Part shown: positions 1 through 5,908 of the stretch, in pieces | How positions within the stretch are numbered: the stretch's first letter is position 1 | Layout of the letters: each line of letters begins with the position of its first letter | Source of the DNA: an uncultured Oscillospiraceae bacterium | GTDB taxonomy: Bacteria; Bacillota_A; Clostridia; Oscillospirales; Oscillospiraceae | Direction: 5' to 3' | DNA: 13,952 nt | Assembly: GCA_944387755.1 (NCBI GenBank) | Contig: CALXGC010000002.1 | Span: forward strand, 1-13,952 | Notes under the pieces: model-generated | The model's input: only the letters and a program-made list of their open reading frames with translations | Told to the model about the DNA's origin: nothing | The model's database searches: none | Position numbers and translations under genes: made by a program

Positions 1-905
1 TCCCGCTGGGCCAGCTTCAGGGAGAGGGCGGCGGTGCGGGTCTGCCCCTGGGAGCCGTAGGTCTTGGCGGACCGGCCGTCCAGCTCCACCGCCAGGTCGT
101 CCTTGTGGGGGCCGGTGAGGCACTGCCGGGCGTCTAGCTCCGCCTGCCGGTGGGCGGTCTGGTGGCGGAGGACGTCCTCCAGGATGGCGCGGACCGGGGC
201 CAGCGGGTCCTGAACCGTGGACACCGTCTCATACCGGAGGCCCAGCTGTTCTCTGCCCCCTGAAAAGTCTCCGTGGATGGTGGGGGCCTCCTGGGCCAGG
301 CGCTTGACAAAGTGGGCCCGGTAGTGAATCACCGCCGCGCCGGTCTGGGCCATGCGGAGGCTGAAGTCGTCCAGGGTCTCCAGCAGGGAGGGGTTCTCCG
401 GCCAGTCCCGGAGAATGCGGGTCTTGTGGTCGTAGAGGCGGTTGTACTCGGCCAGAGCCTGGGCGTATCTGGGCCGGAGCTGGCAGATGGCGCTGTCCAG
501 AAACCGCCGCCGGGCGGCGGCTCCCTCCCGGATGAGGTACAGGTCCTCCGGGCAGAAGAGCACAGTCTGAAAAATTCCCGCAAGGGCTCCGGCGCTCTTC
601 AGCTTCACCCCGTTGGAGAAGAGCTGCCGCCCCCGGCCCCGGTGGAGCCGGGCCTCCAGCACAAACGTCCGGCTCCGGCTCTCCACCGTCCCCTGAATCA
701 GGGCGCTGTCCGCCCCCAGCCGGATCATCTCCCGGTCATACCGGGCCCGGTGGGACCGGGCGGAGGACAGATACCCCGCCGCCTCCAGCAGGTTGGTCTT
801 TCCCTGGGCGTTTTCGCCGTAAATTAAGTTGACTCTGGGATGGAAGTCCGCATGAAATCCGGCGTAGTTGCGGAAGGACTCCAGGACCAGGGAATTTAAA
901 ATCAT
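1..905 (-). CDS. recF: RecF, DNA replication/repair ATPase, C-terminus cut off by the window edge
   Basis: RecF is a cytoplasmic SMC/ABC-like ATPase that binds gapped DNA and, with RecO and RecR, helps load RecA at stalled forks. The visible 301 codons start with MILNSLVLESFRNY, a typical RecF N-terminus. The Walker A motif GENAQGKT lies at residues 30-37. The ABC signature region (GSQGQTRTAAL) is near the truncated end. The usual length is about 360-370 residues, so some 60 residues including Walker B lie beyond base 1. The ATG at 905-903 overlaps the TGA of the upstream S4-domain gene as ATGA, which implies translational coupling. Position after dnaA, dnaN and an S4 gene is classic for Firmicutes, and gyrB would be expected next outside the window (inference). 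No defect is visible. Confidence 0.96.
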   Translation of the reverse strand, partial: MILNSLVLESFRNYAGFHADFHPRVNLIYGENAQGKTNLLEAAGYLSSARSHRARYDREMIRLGADSALIQGTVESRSRTFVLEARLHRGRGRQLFSNGVKLKSAGALAGIFQTVLFCPEDLYLIREGAAARRRFLDSAICQLRPRYAQALAEYNRLYDHKTRILRDWPENPSLLETLDDFSLRMAQTGAAVIHYRAHFVKRLAQEAPTIHGDFSGGREQLGLRYETVSTVQDPLAPVRAILEDVLRHQTAHRQAELDARQCLTGPHKDDLAVELDGRSAKTYGSQGQTRTAALSLKLAQR

Positions 906-1117
906 TGGACCACAAGCTCCGTCTCGCCGTCAATCACCGCCCGGTCGCCGGGCCGGAGCTTCTTGCCCCGCATGGTGCACGTCTCTCCGTTGACCGACAC
1001 CCGGCCCTCCTGAATAATCAGTTTGGCGTCTCCGCCGGTCTCTACCGCTCCGGCGAACTTCAGCAGGTCCTGGAGCTTGATAAACTCTGTATGAATTTGA
1101 ATGGTTTCCGTCTGCAT
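902..1117 (-). CDS. yaaA: Small S4-domain RNA-binding protein, YaaA family
   Basis: This 71-residue protein is almost entirely one S4 RNA-binding fold. The motif LLKFAGAVETGGDAKLII, followed by GRVSVNGE and RGKKLRPGD, is the recognisable S4 core. Small S4 proteins between dnaN and recF are standard in Firmicutes. An RNA or ribosome-associated role is assumed, but the exact function is not established. The start ATG at 1117-1115 is preceded by AAGGA with a 9-nt spacer. The stop codon overlaps the recF start. Upstream, towards the thioesterase, a 230-bp repeat-rich gap separates it from the dnaA-dnaN part of the operon. I see no clear promoter of its own, so it probably depends on readthrough from the dnaA promoter (inference). 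Confidence 0.9.
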   Translation of the reverse strand: MQTETIQIHTEFIKLQDLLKFAGAVETGGDAKLIIQEGRVSVNGETCTMRGKKLRPGDRAVIDGETELVVQ

Positions 1118-1142
1118 AGTATCATATCCTTATTTTTTCGTA

Positions 1143-1335
1143 AAAGCCTTCCCCCCACAGGGGGGCGGGCGGCCGCAGGGGCCGCCCCTACGGCAACGGC
1201 CGTTGTCTCCGCCAAAGCCTCCCCCTCCGGGGGAGGTGCCGAGCGAAGCGAGGCGGAGGGGGTTTAACCGGCAAACGTGTCCGTGGGGCGCGACGGCCCG
1301 GCGCGCCGCCAAAGCCTTCCATTGGTGGAAGGTTG
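1143..1335 (+). repeat. Extragenic repeat cluster 1 (hairpin modules)
   Basis: The thioesterase-yaaA gap is filled by modules that recur elsewhere in the window. They are: a C-run/G-run stem at 1151-1165; a hairpin with stem GGGCGGCC/GGCCGCCC at 1167-1187 followed by the constant tail CCTACGGCAACG; module A at about 1217-1265 (CCTCCCCC TCC GGGGGAGG, then GAGCGAAGCGAGGCGGAGGGGG); a linker TTAACCGGCAAACGTGTCCG at 1264-1283; and a final hairpin CCTTCCA-TTGG-TGGAAGG at 1315-1332. No T-run follows any of these in the minus-strand direction, so they do not look like a standard terminator for dnaN-thioesterase. No gene is supported here. Short open frames through the repeats encode Pro/Arg/Gly-rich nonsense. 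Confidence 0.85.
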
Positions 1336-1351
1336 GGCCGCCCCTCCCTTG

Positions 1352-1774
1352 TCACGCCTCTACGCACGCCTGCAGGAGGGCGTACAGGTCCGGGAAGACC
1401 TTTTTCAGGGCCACGGGCCGTTCTGTTTTCCGGTCGTAAAAGAAGTGGGAGGAGGTCCCGGTGGTGTGGAGCTCTCCCGTCTCCGGGTCTGTCATGCGGT
1501 AGGACAGCACCAGCCGGGCGGGGGAGAGTTTTTCCACCTTCATCTCGATGGCCAGGGTCTGGCCGAATTTTGTGGTCTTTTTGTAGGAGCAGGAGACGTC
1601 CGTCAGGGCGAAATCAATGCCGGCCTGGTCGGCCCGGACGTAGCTCCAGCCGATCTGTTCCAGGAAGTCGGTTCTGGCCTCCTCCATCCAGAGGATGTAG
1701 TTGCCGTGGTAGACCACGCCCATGCCGTCCGTCTCATAGAACTGGGCCTTGCGGAGATAGGGCTTCCAGGTCAT
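1352..1774 (-). CDS. Acyl-CoA thioesterase, hotdog fold, YbgC/FadM (4-hydroxybenzoyl-CoA thioesterase-like) family
   Basis: This 140-residue cytoplasmic protein has the family's normal length. The N-terminal active-site segment YETDGMGVVYHGNYILWMEEAR (residues 13-34, with Asp16 and His23) matches the motif in which an Asp near the start of the hotdog helix drives thioester hydrolysis. The later strand SPARLVLSYRM and the C-terminal GTSSHFFYDR fit the hotdog beta-sheet. The probable reaction is hydrolysis of an acyl-CoA (or similar thioester) to acid plus CoA; the substrate cannot be read from sequence. Its ATG (1774-1772) is one base after the dnaN TGA, so it is almost certainly translated from the dnaN message. 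A thioesterase between dnaN and the S4 gene is not part of the textbook dnaA-dnaN-yaaA-recF block. Confidence 0.9.
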   Translation of the reverse strand: MTWKPYLRKAQFYETDGMGVVYHGNYILWMEEARTDFLEQIGWSYVRADQAGIDFALTDVSCSYKKTTKFGQTLAIEMKVEKLSPARLVLSYRMTDPETGELHTTGTSSHFFYDRKTERPVALKKVFPDLYALLQACVEA

Positions 1775-1775
1775 C

Positions 1776-2885
1776 TCATTCCCCCGCTTTCAGGCGCACG
1801 GGCAGCACCATGTAGAGGAAGTTTTCCTCCCCTTCCGTGGGCAGCACCAGGCAGGGGGCCGTGCCGGAGGAGAGCTCCAGCTTCAGCTTTTCGGCTGGGG
1901 CGGCGCTGAGGGTCTCCATGAGGTAGCGGTTGTTGAAGCCGATCTCCAGGTTTTTCCCGTCCCCGGTGATGGGGCACTGGTCGGAGGCGTCGCCAATGCT
2001 GGTTCTGGTGGAGATGGACACCACGCCGTCGCCGAACAGGCAGCGCAGGGGGCTCTTCAGCTTCTCGCTGATGATGAGGGACACCCGCTCGATGGAGGCC
2101 CGCAGGGTCCGGGAGTCGCATGTGAGCTGGATGGGGTTATTGCGCGGGATGGTCTTGCGGTAGGCCAAAAACTCGCCCTCCAGGCGGCGGCAGACCAGGA
2201 TGGTCCCGTCCACCTGGAACAGGATGTGCCGGGCGCCCTGGCTGATGGAGACGCTGCCCTCGCCGGCGCAGATTTTTTCCACCTCTTTCAGGGCGGCGCC
2301 GGGGACCACGAAGGAGAAGGCGGCGTCGCCCTCCACAGATTCCAGGGGTTCCCGCCGCAGGGCCAGCCGGTATCCGTCCACAGACACCACGGTGAGGGCG
2401 CCGTTTTCCACTTCAAACAGGGAGCCGGTGTGGATAGGCCGGCTCTCGTTGTCGCTGACGGCGAACAGGGTCTGTGCAATCATGGCCCGCAGGGCGCTCT
2501 GGGGCAGGGAGATGGCGTTCTGCTGGTCCACTGCCGGCAGCTCCGGGAACTCCTCCGGGTCGGTGGCGGGGATATTGAACCGGCTCAGGCCGCACTGGAG
2601 GTTGACCATGGAGCGGTCGGAGGAGAAGTACACAATGTCGTCGGGCATTTTGCGGACAATATCCCCAAACAGCCGGGCGGAGAGAACCAGGGAGCCGCCC
2701 TCCTGAATCTCTGCGGGGACGGATGTGCGGATTCCGGTCTTCAGGTCATAGCCGGTGAGCTGAAGGCGGTCGCCGGCTTCAATGAGAATGCCCTCCATGG
2801 CGGGGATGGAGCTCTTGGCTGCCACCGCTCTGGACGCCACGGAGATTGCGTTGGTCAAGAGGGCTTTTTCGCAGGAAAATTTCAT
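1776..2885 (-). CDS. dnaN: DNA polymerase III beta subunit (sliding clamp)
   Basis: DnaN dimerises into a ring around DNA and tethers the polymerase, as well as ligase and mismatch-repair partners. The 369-residue length is typical. The start MKFSCEKALLTNAISVASRAV matches domain I. SDNESRPIHTGSLFEV and SVDGYRLALR lie in the central domain. The C-terminal YMVLPVRL is the hallmark that lines the hydrophobic partner-binding pocket. The ATG at 2885 follows an AAGGAGG site with a 10-nt spacer. It lies downstream of dnaA across a 259-bp gap with DnaA-box-like sites, as in other Firmicutes. The stop is one base from the thioesterase start, indicating a shared transcript. Nothing about it is unusual. 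Confidence 0.98.
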   Translation of the reverse strand: MKFSCEKALLTNAISVASRAVAAKSSIPAMEGILIEAGDRLQLTGYDLKTGIRTSVPAEIQEGGSLVLSARLFGDIVRKMPDDIVYFSSDRSMVNLQCGLSRFNIPATDPEEFPELPAVDQQNAISLPQSALRAMIAQTLFAVSDNESRPIHTGSLFEVENGALTVVSVDGYRLALRREPLESVEGDAAFSFVVPGAALKEVEKICAGEGSVSISQGARHILFQVDGTILVCRRLEGEFLAYRKTIPRNNPIQLTCDSRTLRASIERVSLIISEKLKSPLRCLFGDGVVSISTRTSIGDASDQCPITGDGKNLEIGFNNRYLMETLSAAPAEKLKLELSSGTAPCLVLPTEGEENFLYMVLPVRLKAGE

Positions 2886-3088
2886 GTTGACGCTGCCTCC
2901 TTATTGAGCGCTTCTCTCTGCGTTCCGCGGAAAAGAGAGGAGAGGATCATAATATTTTTAGTAACAGGAGCGGTAGGGGGAAAAAATGTGGAAAGACGCC
3001 GCAAATGCAGGCGGCTCTAAGAAAAAACAGTCCACAGGGGGTGTGGGAAGTTTTTCAACAATTTCCACCAGTTTTTGAACACCTTGAG

Positions 3089-3097
3089 TTTTCCACA
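3089..3097 (+). promoter_or_regulatory. DnaA box (TTTTCCACA)
   Basis: One mismatch from the TTATCCACA consensus. It is in the same orientation as the box at 3110-3118 and exactly 21 bp from it, so both would face the same side of the helix. Confidence 0.65.
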
Positions 3098-3109
3098 CTT
3101 TGCAACGCG

Positions 3110-3118
3110 TTTTCCACA
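3110..3118 (+). promoter_or_regulatory. DnaA box (TTTTCCACA)
   Basis: Second of a pair of identical 9-mers spaced 21 bp start to start, lying just past the dnaA stop codon in the candidate origin. One mismatch from consensus. Confidence 0.65.
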
Positions 3119-3144
3119 ATTAACGGTGGAAAGTTCCGGCGGAT

Positions 3145-4461
3145 TTATTCATAGCGGATGTTGATGTTGGCGGTGATGTCCTTGATGATCTCGGCCTTCT
3201 CCGGGTCGTTTTTCACCAGGTCCTCAATGCGCTCGATGGAGTGGAGGACGGTGGTGTGGTCCCGGTTGTCGAATTCTTTTCCGATCTCCTTCAGGGACAG
3301 GTTGGTCATGCGCCGGATTTGATACATGGCGATCTGGCGGGCCAGGGAGATGTCCTTGGCCCGGCCCTGTCCCCGGAGGGTGGCCGGTTCGATGTTGTAG
3401 TATTTGCACACCTCGTCGATGATGACGTCGGCGGTGGGGACGATGTCGGATTTCTCTTTGAACATGTCCTTGACGGCCCGGACGACGGTGTCCTTGTCCA
3501 CAGAGTCCCCCATAAGCTGCTGGTAGGCCATAATCTTGTTCACCGTGCCCTCAATTTGGCGCACGTTGGCGGTGATGTTCTCCGCGATGAGCTGGAGGAG
3601 GAAGTCGGGCAGCTCCACCCCCATGCGCACGGCCTTGTTTTTGATGATGGCCATGCGGGTCTCATAGTCCGGGGGCTGGATGTCGGCCAGCAGGCCCCAC
3701 TCGAAGCGGGTCTTCAGCCGGTCCTCCAGGCGGAGCATCTCCTTGGGTGGCCGGTCGGAGGTGAAGACAATCTGTTTCTTCTGCTCATAGAGGGTGTTGA
3801 AGGTGTGGAACATCTCCTCCTGGGTGGAGTCCCGGCCGGCGATGAACTGCACGTCGTCCATCAGGAACACGTCGGCGCCCCGGTATTTTTCCCGGAACTC
3901 CACGTTGCGGCCCTCCCGGATGGCCTGAATCAGCTCGTTGGTGAAGGTGTCCCCCTTGATATAGACCACTTTGTACTCCGGGTGGTTCCGGTGGATGGTG
4001 TGGGCGATGGCGTACAGCAGGTGGGTCTTGCCCAGGCCGGACTCCCCGTAGATAAACAGGGGGTTATAGATTTTGCCCGGATTGTCCGCTACGGCGTGAG
4101 CGGCGGCGTGGGCGAACTTGTTGGAGGAGCCCACCACGAAGCGCTCGAAGGTGTACTCCTCTGTGCCGGGGAGAAAGTCGTTCTCCTCCGGCTGCTGCTG
4201 GTACTTCTCCAGCTCCCCCTCGGTGAGGACGGCCACGTCCATGTCGCAGGAGAACAGCTCCCGCAGAGCGGCCTGAATCTTGCCGGCATAGCGGGAGGCG
4301 ATGATGTCCCGCTTGAAGCGGGTGGGTGAGTAGAGGACAAAGCGGTCGTCCTCCAGGGCGACGGCGGTGGCGTCGTCAAACCAGGTGTGGATGGTGGTGG
4401 AGGTCATGTCGGACTGCATCAGCTCGATGACCTTTGCCCATACGTCGGCGGCAGGGTTCAT
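3145..4461 (-). CDS. dnaA: Chromosomal replication initiator protein DnaA
   Basis: DnaA binds DnaA boxes, forms an ATP-dependent filament and melts the origin. The 438-residue product has domain I at the N-terminus (MNPAADVWAKVIELM and TTIHTWFDD). A short linker (about 85-100) follows. The AAA+ core has Walker A GESGLGKT (139-146), Walker B VFLMDD (198-203) and the arginine-bearing RLKTRFEWGL (248-257). The C-terminal DNA-binding helix-turn-helix carries the signature RDHTTVLHS (400-408). The ATG at 4461 is chosen because AAGGAGG lies 10 nt upstream and the protein then aligns with the family start. A longer in-frame start at 4653 would translate the promoter and leader. dnaN follows 259 bp downstream. 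A DnaA box in the leader suggests self-repression. Confidence 0.98.
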   Translation of the reverse strand: MNPAADVWAKVIELMQSDMTSTTIHTWFDDATAVALEDDRFVLYSPTRFKRDIIASRYAGKIQAALRELFSCDMDVAVLTEGELEKYQQQPEENDFLPGTEEYTFERFVVGSSNKFAHAAAHAVADNPGKIYNPLFIYGESGLGKTHLLYAIAHTIHRNHPEYKVVYIKGDTFTNELIQAIREGRNVEFREKYRGADVFLMDDVQFIAGRDSTQEEMFHTFNTLYEQKKQIVFTSDRPPKEMLRLEDRLKTRFEWGLLADIQPPDYETRMAIIKNKAVRMGVELPDFLLQLIAENITANVRQIEGTVNKIMAYQQLMGDSVDKDTVVRAVKDMFKEKSDIVPTADVIIDEVCKYYNIEPATLRGQGRAKDISLARQIAMYQIRRMTNLSLKEIGKEFDNRDHTTVLHSIERIEDLVKNDPEKAEIIKDITANINIRYE

Positions 4462-4602
4462 GGAAGGAAAACCTCCTTGCAGGAATTTATGCCCGGCGCC
4501 CCAAAAAATGGCGCACAAAAGAAAGGCCCCCGCGGACCTATCTGGACGGAGGACCTCCGCCGGTGCGGACGTCCCCCTCCCCGTGCCGGAGGGCGGCATA
4601 CC

Positions 4603-4611
4603 TGTGGATAA
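4603..4611 (-). promoter_or_regulatory. Perfect DnaA box in the dnaA leader
   Basis: TTATCCACA read on the minus strand matches the consensus exactly. It lies about 14 bp downstream of the dnaA -10 hexamer, so it should fall just after the transcription start. DnaA bound here would be placed to block or slow transcription of its own gene, a known mode of DnaA autoregulation. It is the only perfect box I find in the window. Confidence 0.75.
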
Positions 4612-4624
4612 AACTTCAATTTGT

Positions 4625-4653
4625 ATTATAACAAAAAATGCCCGTCTCCGCAA
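4625..4653 (-). promoter_or_regulatory. dnaA promoter, sigma-A type
   Basis: On the minus strand a -35 TTGCGG (4653-4648) and a perfect -10 TATAAT (4630-4625) are separated by 17 bp. Transcription would start near 4618, giving a leader of about 157 nt before the dnaA ATG. The 12-mer containing the -35 (TTGCGGAGACGG) recurs 47 bp upstream as TTGCGGATACGG (4700-4689). Confidence 0.8.
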
Positions 4654-4713
4654 GAAATTTCCCCAGGTTTTCTTTTATAAATGTATGACCGTATCCGCAA
4701 TATTTCCATTTGG

Positions 4714-5015
4714 AGCGCGCCGGGCCGTCGCGCCCCACGGACACGTTTGCCGGTTAACCCCCCTCCGCCTCGCTTCGCCCGGCACCTCCCCCGGAGGGGG
4801 AGGCTTTGGAGCACCCGACGTCCGTTGCCGTAGGGGCGGCCCTTGCGGCTGCCCGCCCCCCTGTGGGGGGAGGCTTTGGCGGCGCGCCGGGTCGTCGCGC
4901 CCCACGGATACATTTGCCCCCTCATCCGGCGCTTTGCGCCACCTTCCCCCTGCGGGGGAAGGCTTTGGCGGCGCGCAATGTGCGCCCCTACGGCCCCTCT
5001 GCAAGGGGGGGAGGC
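4714..5015 (-). repeat. Extragenic repeat cluster 2 between the divergent dnaA and rpmH promoters
   Basis: This 300-bp stretch has no supportable gene. It carries the same modules as clusters 1 and 3 in reverse orientation. In order they are: the CACGGACACGTTTGCCGGTTAA linker region (4738-4759); module A (about 4760-4804); the constant GTTGCCGTAGGGGCG with hairpin GGGCGGCC-CTTGC-GGCTGCCC (4834-4854, one G-T wobble); a C-run/G-run stem (4857-4870); a second linker; a GGCGCTTTGCGCC hairpin with a CCTTCCCCCTGCGGGGGAAGG stem (4928-4962); and a hairpin GGCGCGCA-A-TGTGCGCC (4970-4986) next to CCTACGG. It separates dnaA regulation from the rpmH promoter. Open frames through it on both strands look like repeat artefacts. 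Confidence 0.85.
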
Positions 5016-5058
5016 ATTGGGACGCGGGCAAAAAGAATGGAAAAAATAAAAAAAGGAG

Positions 5059-5088
5059 TTGACAGGGGGAAAAGGCAGGGACTATAAT
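5059..5088 (+). promoter_or_regulatory. Strong rpmH operon promoter
   Basis: A perfect -35 TTGACA (5059-5064) and a perfect -10 TATAAT (5083-5088) are 18 bp apart. An A-rich run directly upstream (about 5035-5056) resembles an UP element. Transcription should begin near 5095, leaving a leader of about 136 nt before rpmH. This strength fits a ribosomal protein gene. Confidence 0.88.
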
Positions 5089-5133
5089 ATCTGTCGTCAT
5101 TGCTGGGAGAGGGTTTTTCTACCCTTTTCCGAA

Positions 5134-5204
5134 GCCGGAATTTTCTTCCGGCGAGTTTTGCGAACCGCAGCCGGAGACGGCTGTTGTTGGGCCGGTCCGC
5201 CGGC
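5134..5204 (+). promoter_or_regulatory. Structured rpmH leader: three successive hairpins
   Basis: The rpmH leader can form GCCGGAA-TTTTC-TTCCGGC (5134-5152), CAGCCG-GAGA-CGGCTG with a GNRA-type loop (5168-5183) and GCCGG-TCCG-CCGGC (5191-5204), just before the strong GAGGAGGTG ribosome binding site (5217-5225). The first is followed by GAGTTTTG, a weak attenuator-like end. No regulator can be named from the sequence. Confidence 0.45.
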
Positions 5205-5231
5205 TTGAAATTGAATGAGGAGGTGTCCCCC

Positions 5232-5366
5232 ATGCTTCGTACCTATCAGCCCAAGAAGCGCCAGCGTTCCAAGGAGCACGGCTTCCGCAAGCGTATGGCC
5301 ACCCGCAACGGCCGCAAGGTGCTTTCCCGCCGCCGCGCCAAGGGCCGCATCCGTCTGACTCACTAA
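5232..5366 (+). CDS. rpmH: Ribosomal protein bL34
   Basis: The 44-residue, very basic protein is a normal-length L34, part of the large ribosomal subunit. It begins [18 protein letters not shown] and continues [19 protein letters not shown], the unmistakable L34 core. The ATG at 5232 lies 8 nt after GAGGAGG. It is the first gene of the rpmH-rnpA-yidD-yidC-jag operon and is driven by the strong promoter at 5059-5088. The divergent rpmH/dnaA arrangement next to the origin is conserved across many bacteria. The 188-bp gap to rnpA contains a long hairpin. Confidence 0.98.
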   Translation: MLRTYQPKKRQRSKEHGFRKRMATRNGRKVLSRRRAKGRIRLTH

Positions 5367-5461
5367 AAGGGTGAGGACAGGACGGGTCCCGTCCCCGTGC
5401 GCCGGCTTCGGTCCGGGGACCGGACATGCGGAAAACGGACACAACCGAACACAGGCATAAT

Positions 5462-5491
5462 CAGGGGCGTGGGAGCTTTCCCCCGCCCCTG
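5462..5491 (+). other. Strong hairpin in the rpmH-rnpA spacer
   Basis: CAGGGGCG (5462-5469) pairs with CGCCCCTG (5484-5491), and inside it GGGA pairs with TCCC around a GCTT loop with one T/C mismatch between the stems. No T-run follows, so it is not a standard terminator. It may influence message processing or relative rpmH/rnpA levels (inference). Confidence 0.5.
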
Positions 5492-5554
5492 CCGTGCATA
5501 TGGACCGGCTGGTCCCCATTCCGCGCAGAAAACAGACGCCGGAGGAAAACGCTT

Positions 5555-5908
5555 GTGAAACACACTGTGGCATTAAAACAAAACCACGAGTTCCGGCGGC
5601 TGTACAGCAAGGGCAAGAGCGCTGTGTCCCCCTACTTCGCCGTCTACTGCCGGAAGACCAACCGCCCGGTGAGCCGCCTGGGCATCACCACAGGGGTGAA
5701 GCTGGGCAACGCGGTGAAGCGCAACCGGGCCCGCCGCCGCATCCGGGAGCTCTACCGCACCAACGAGAGCCGGTTTCTCCCCGGCTATGACGTGGTGGTG
5801 GTGGCCCGCGTCCGGGTGATTTACGGCCGGTACGCCGACTTGGAGCGCAGCTTTCTTCAGCTCATGCGCAAGCTGGGCGTGTGTCCCCCCAGGGAGGCGC
5901 GCCCATGA
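5555..5908 (+). CDS. rnpA: Ribonuclease P protein component
   Basis: RnpA is the small basic protein that joins the catalytic RNase P RNA to mature tRNA 5' ends. The 117-residue product starts [21 protein letters not shown] and contains the family's RNR signature, [18 protein letters not shown] (residues 51-68), with Arg56, Asn57 and Arg58. FAVYCRK and [12 protein letters not shown] are also typical. The GTG at 5555 is chosen because GGAGG lies 9 nt upstream and the family normally begins here; an in-frame ATG at 5426 would add 43 residues of unrelated, Pro-rich sequence. The TGA overlaps the yidD ATG by four bases, so the two are translationally coupled. The RNase P RNA gene itself is not in the window. 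Confidence 0.96.
   Translation: MKHTVALKQNHEFRRLYSKGKSAVSPYFAVYCRKTNRPVSRLGITTGVKLGNAVKRNRARRRIRELYRTNESRFLPGYDVVVVARVRVIYGRYADLERSFLQLMRKLGVCPPREARP

Larger units (their letters stand above)
2886..3144. other. oriC: Candidate chromosomal replication origin (oriC), dnaA-dnaN intergenic region
   Basis: This 259-bp gap is AT-richer than its surroundings and lacks any gene. It contains two TTTTCCACA boxes (3089-3097 and 3110-3118, 21 bp apart, about two helical turns). Weaker box-like sites are ATTTCCACC (3061-3069), TGTGGAAAG (2987-2995, reversed), TGTGGGAAG (3042-3050, reversed) and GGTGGAAAG (3125-3133, reversed). An AT-rich patch around 2949-2964 (CATAATATTTTTAGTAAC) is a plausible unwinding element; TAG/TAA triplets at its edge resemble DnaA-trios, but weakly. 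In B. subtilis the unwinding site also lies between dnaA and dnaN. The sequence supports an origin location; the exact unwinding site is inference. Confidence 0.72.

Noticed and set aside
3241..4329. A 362-codon open frame antisense to dnaA
   Set aside because: Antisense shadow of a highly conserved gene; no domain and no ribosome binding site logic.
4462..4653. An in-frame N-terminal extension of dnaA starting at 4653 (502 residues)
   Set aside because: It would translate the leader, the DnaA box and the -10 element. The added residues look random, and the ATG at 4461 has a strong ribosome binding site and the family-typical start.
5426..5554. A longer rnpA start at ATG 5426
   Set aside because: It adds 43 Pro/Arg-rich residues through the hairpin spacer. 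GTG 5555 has a good ribosome binding site and gives the normal 117-residue length.
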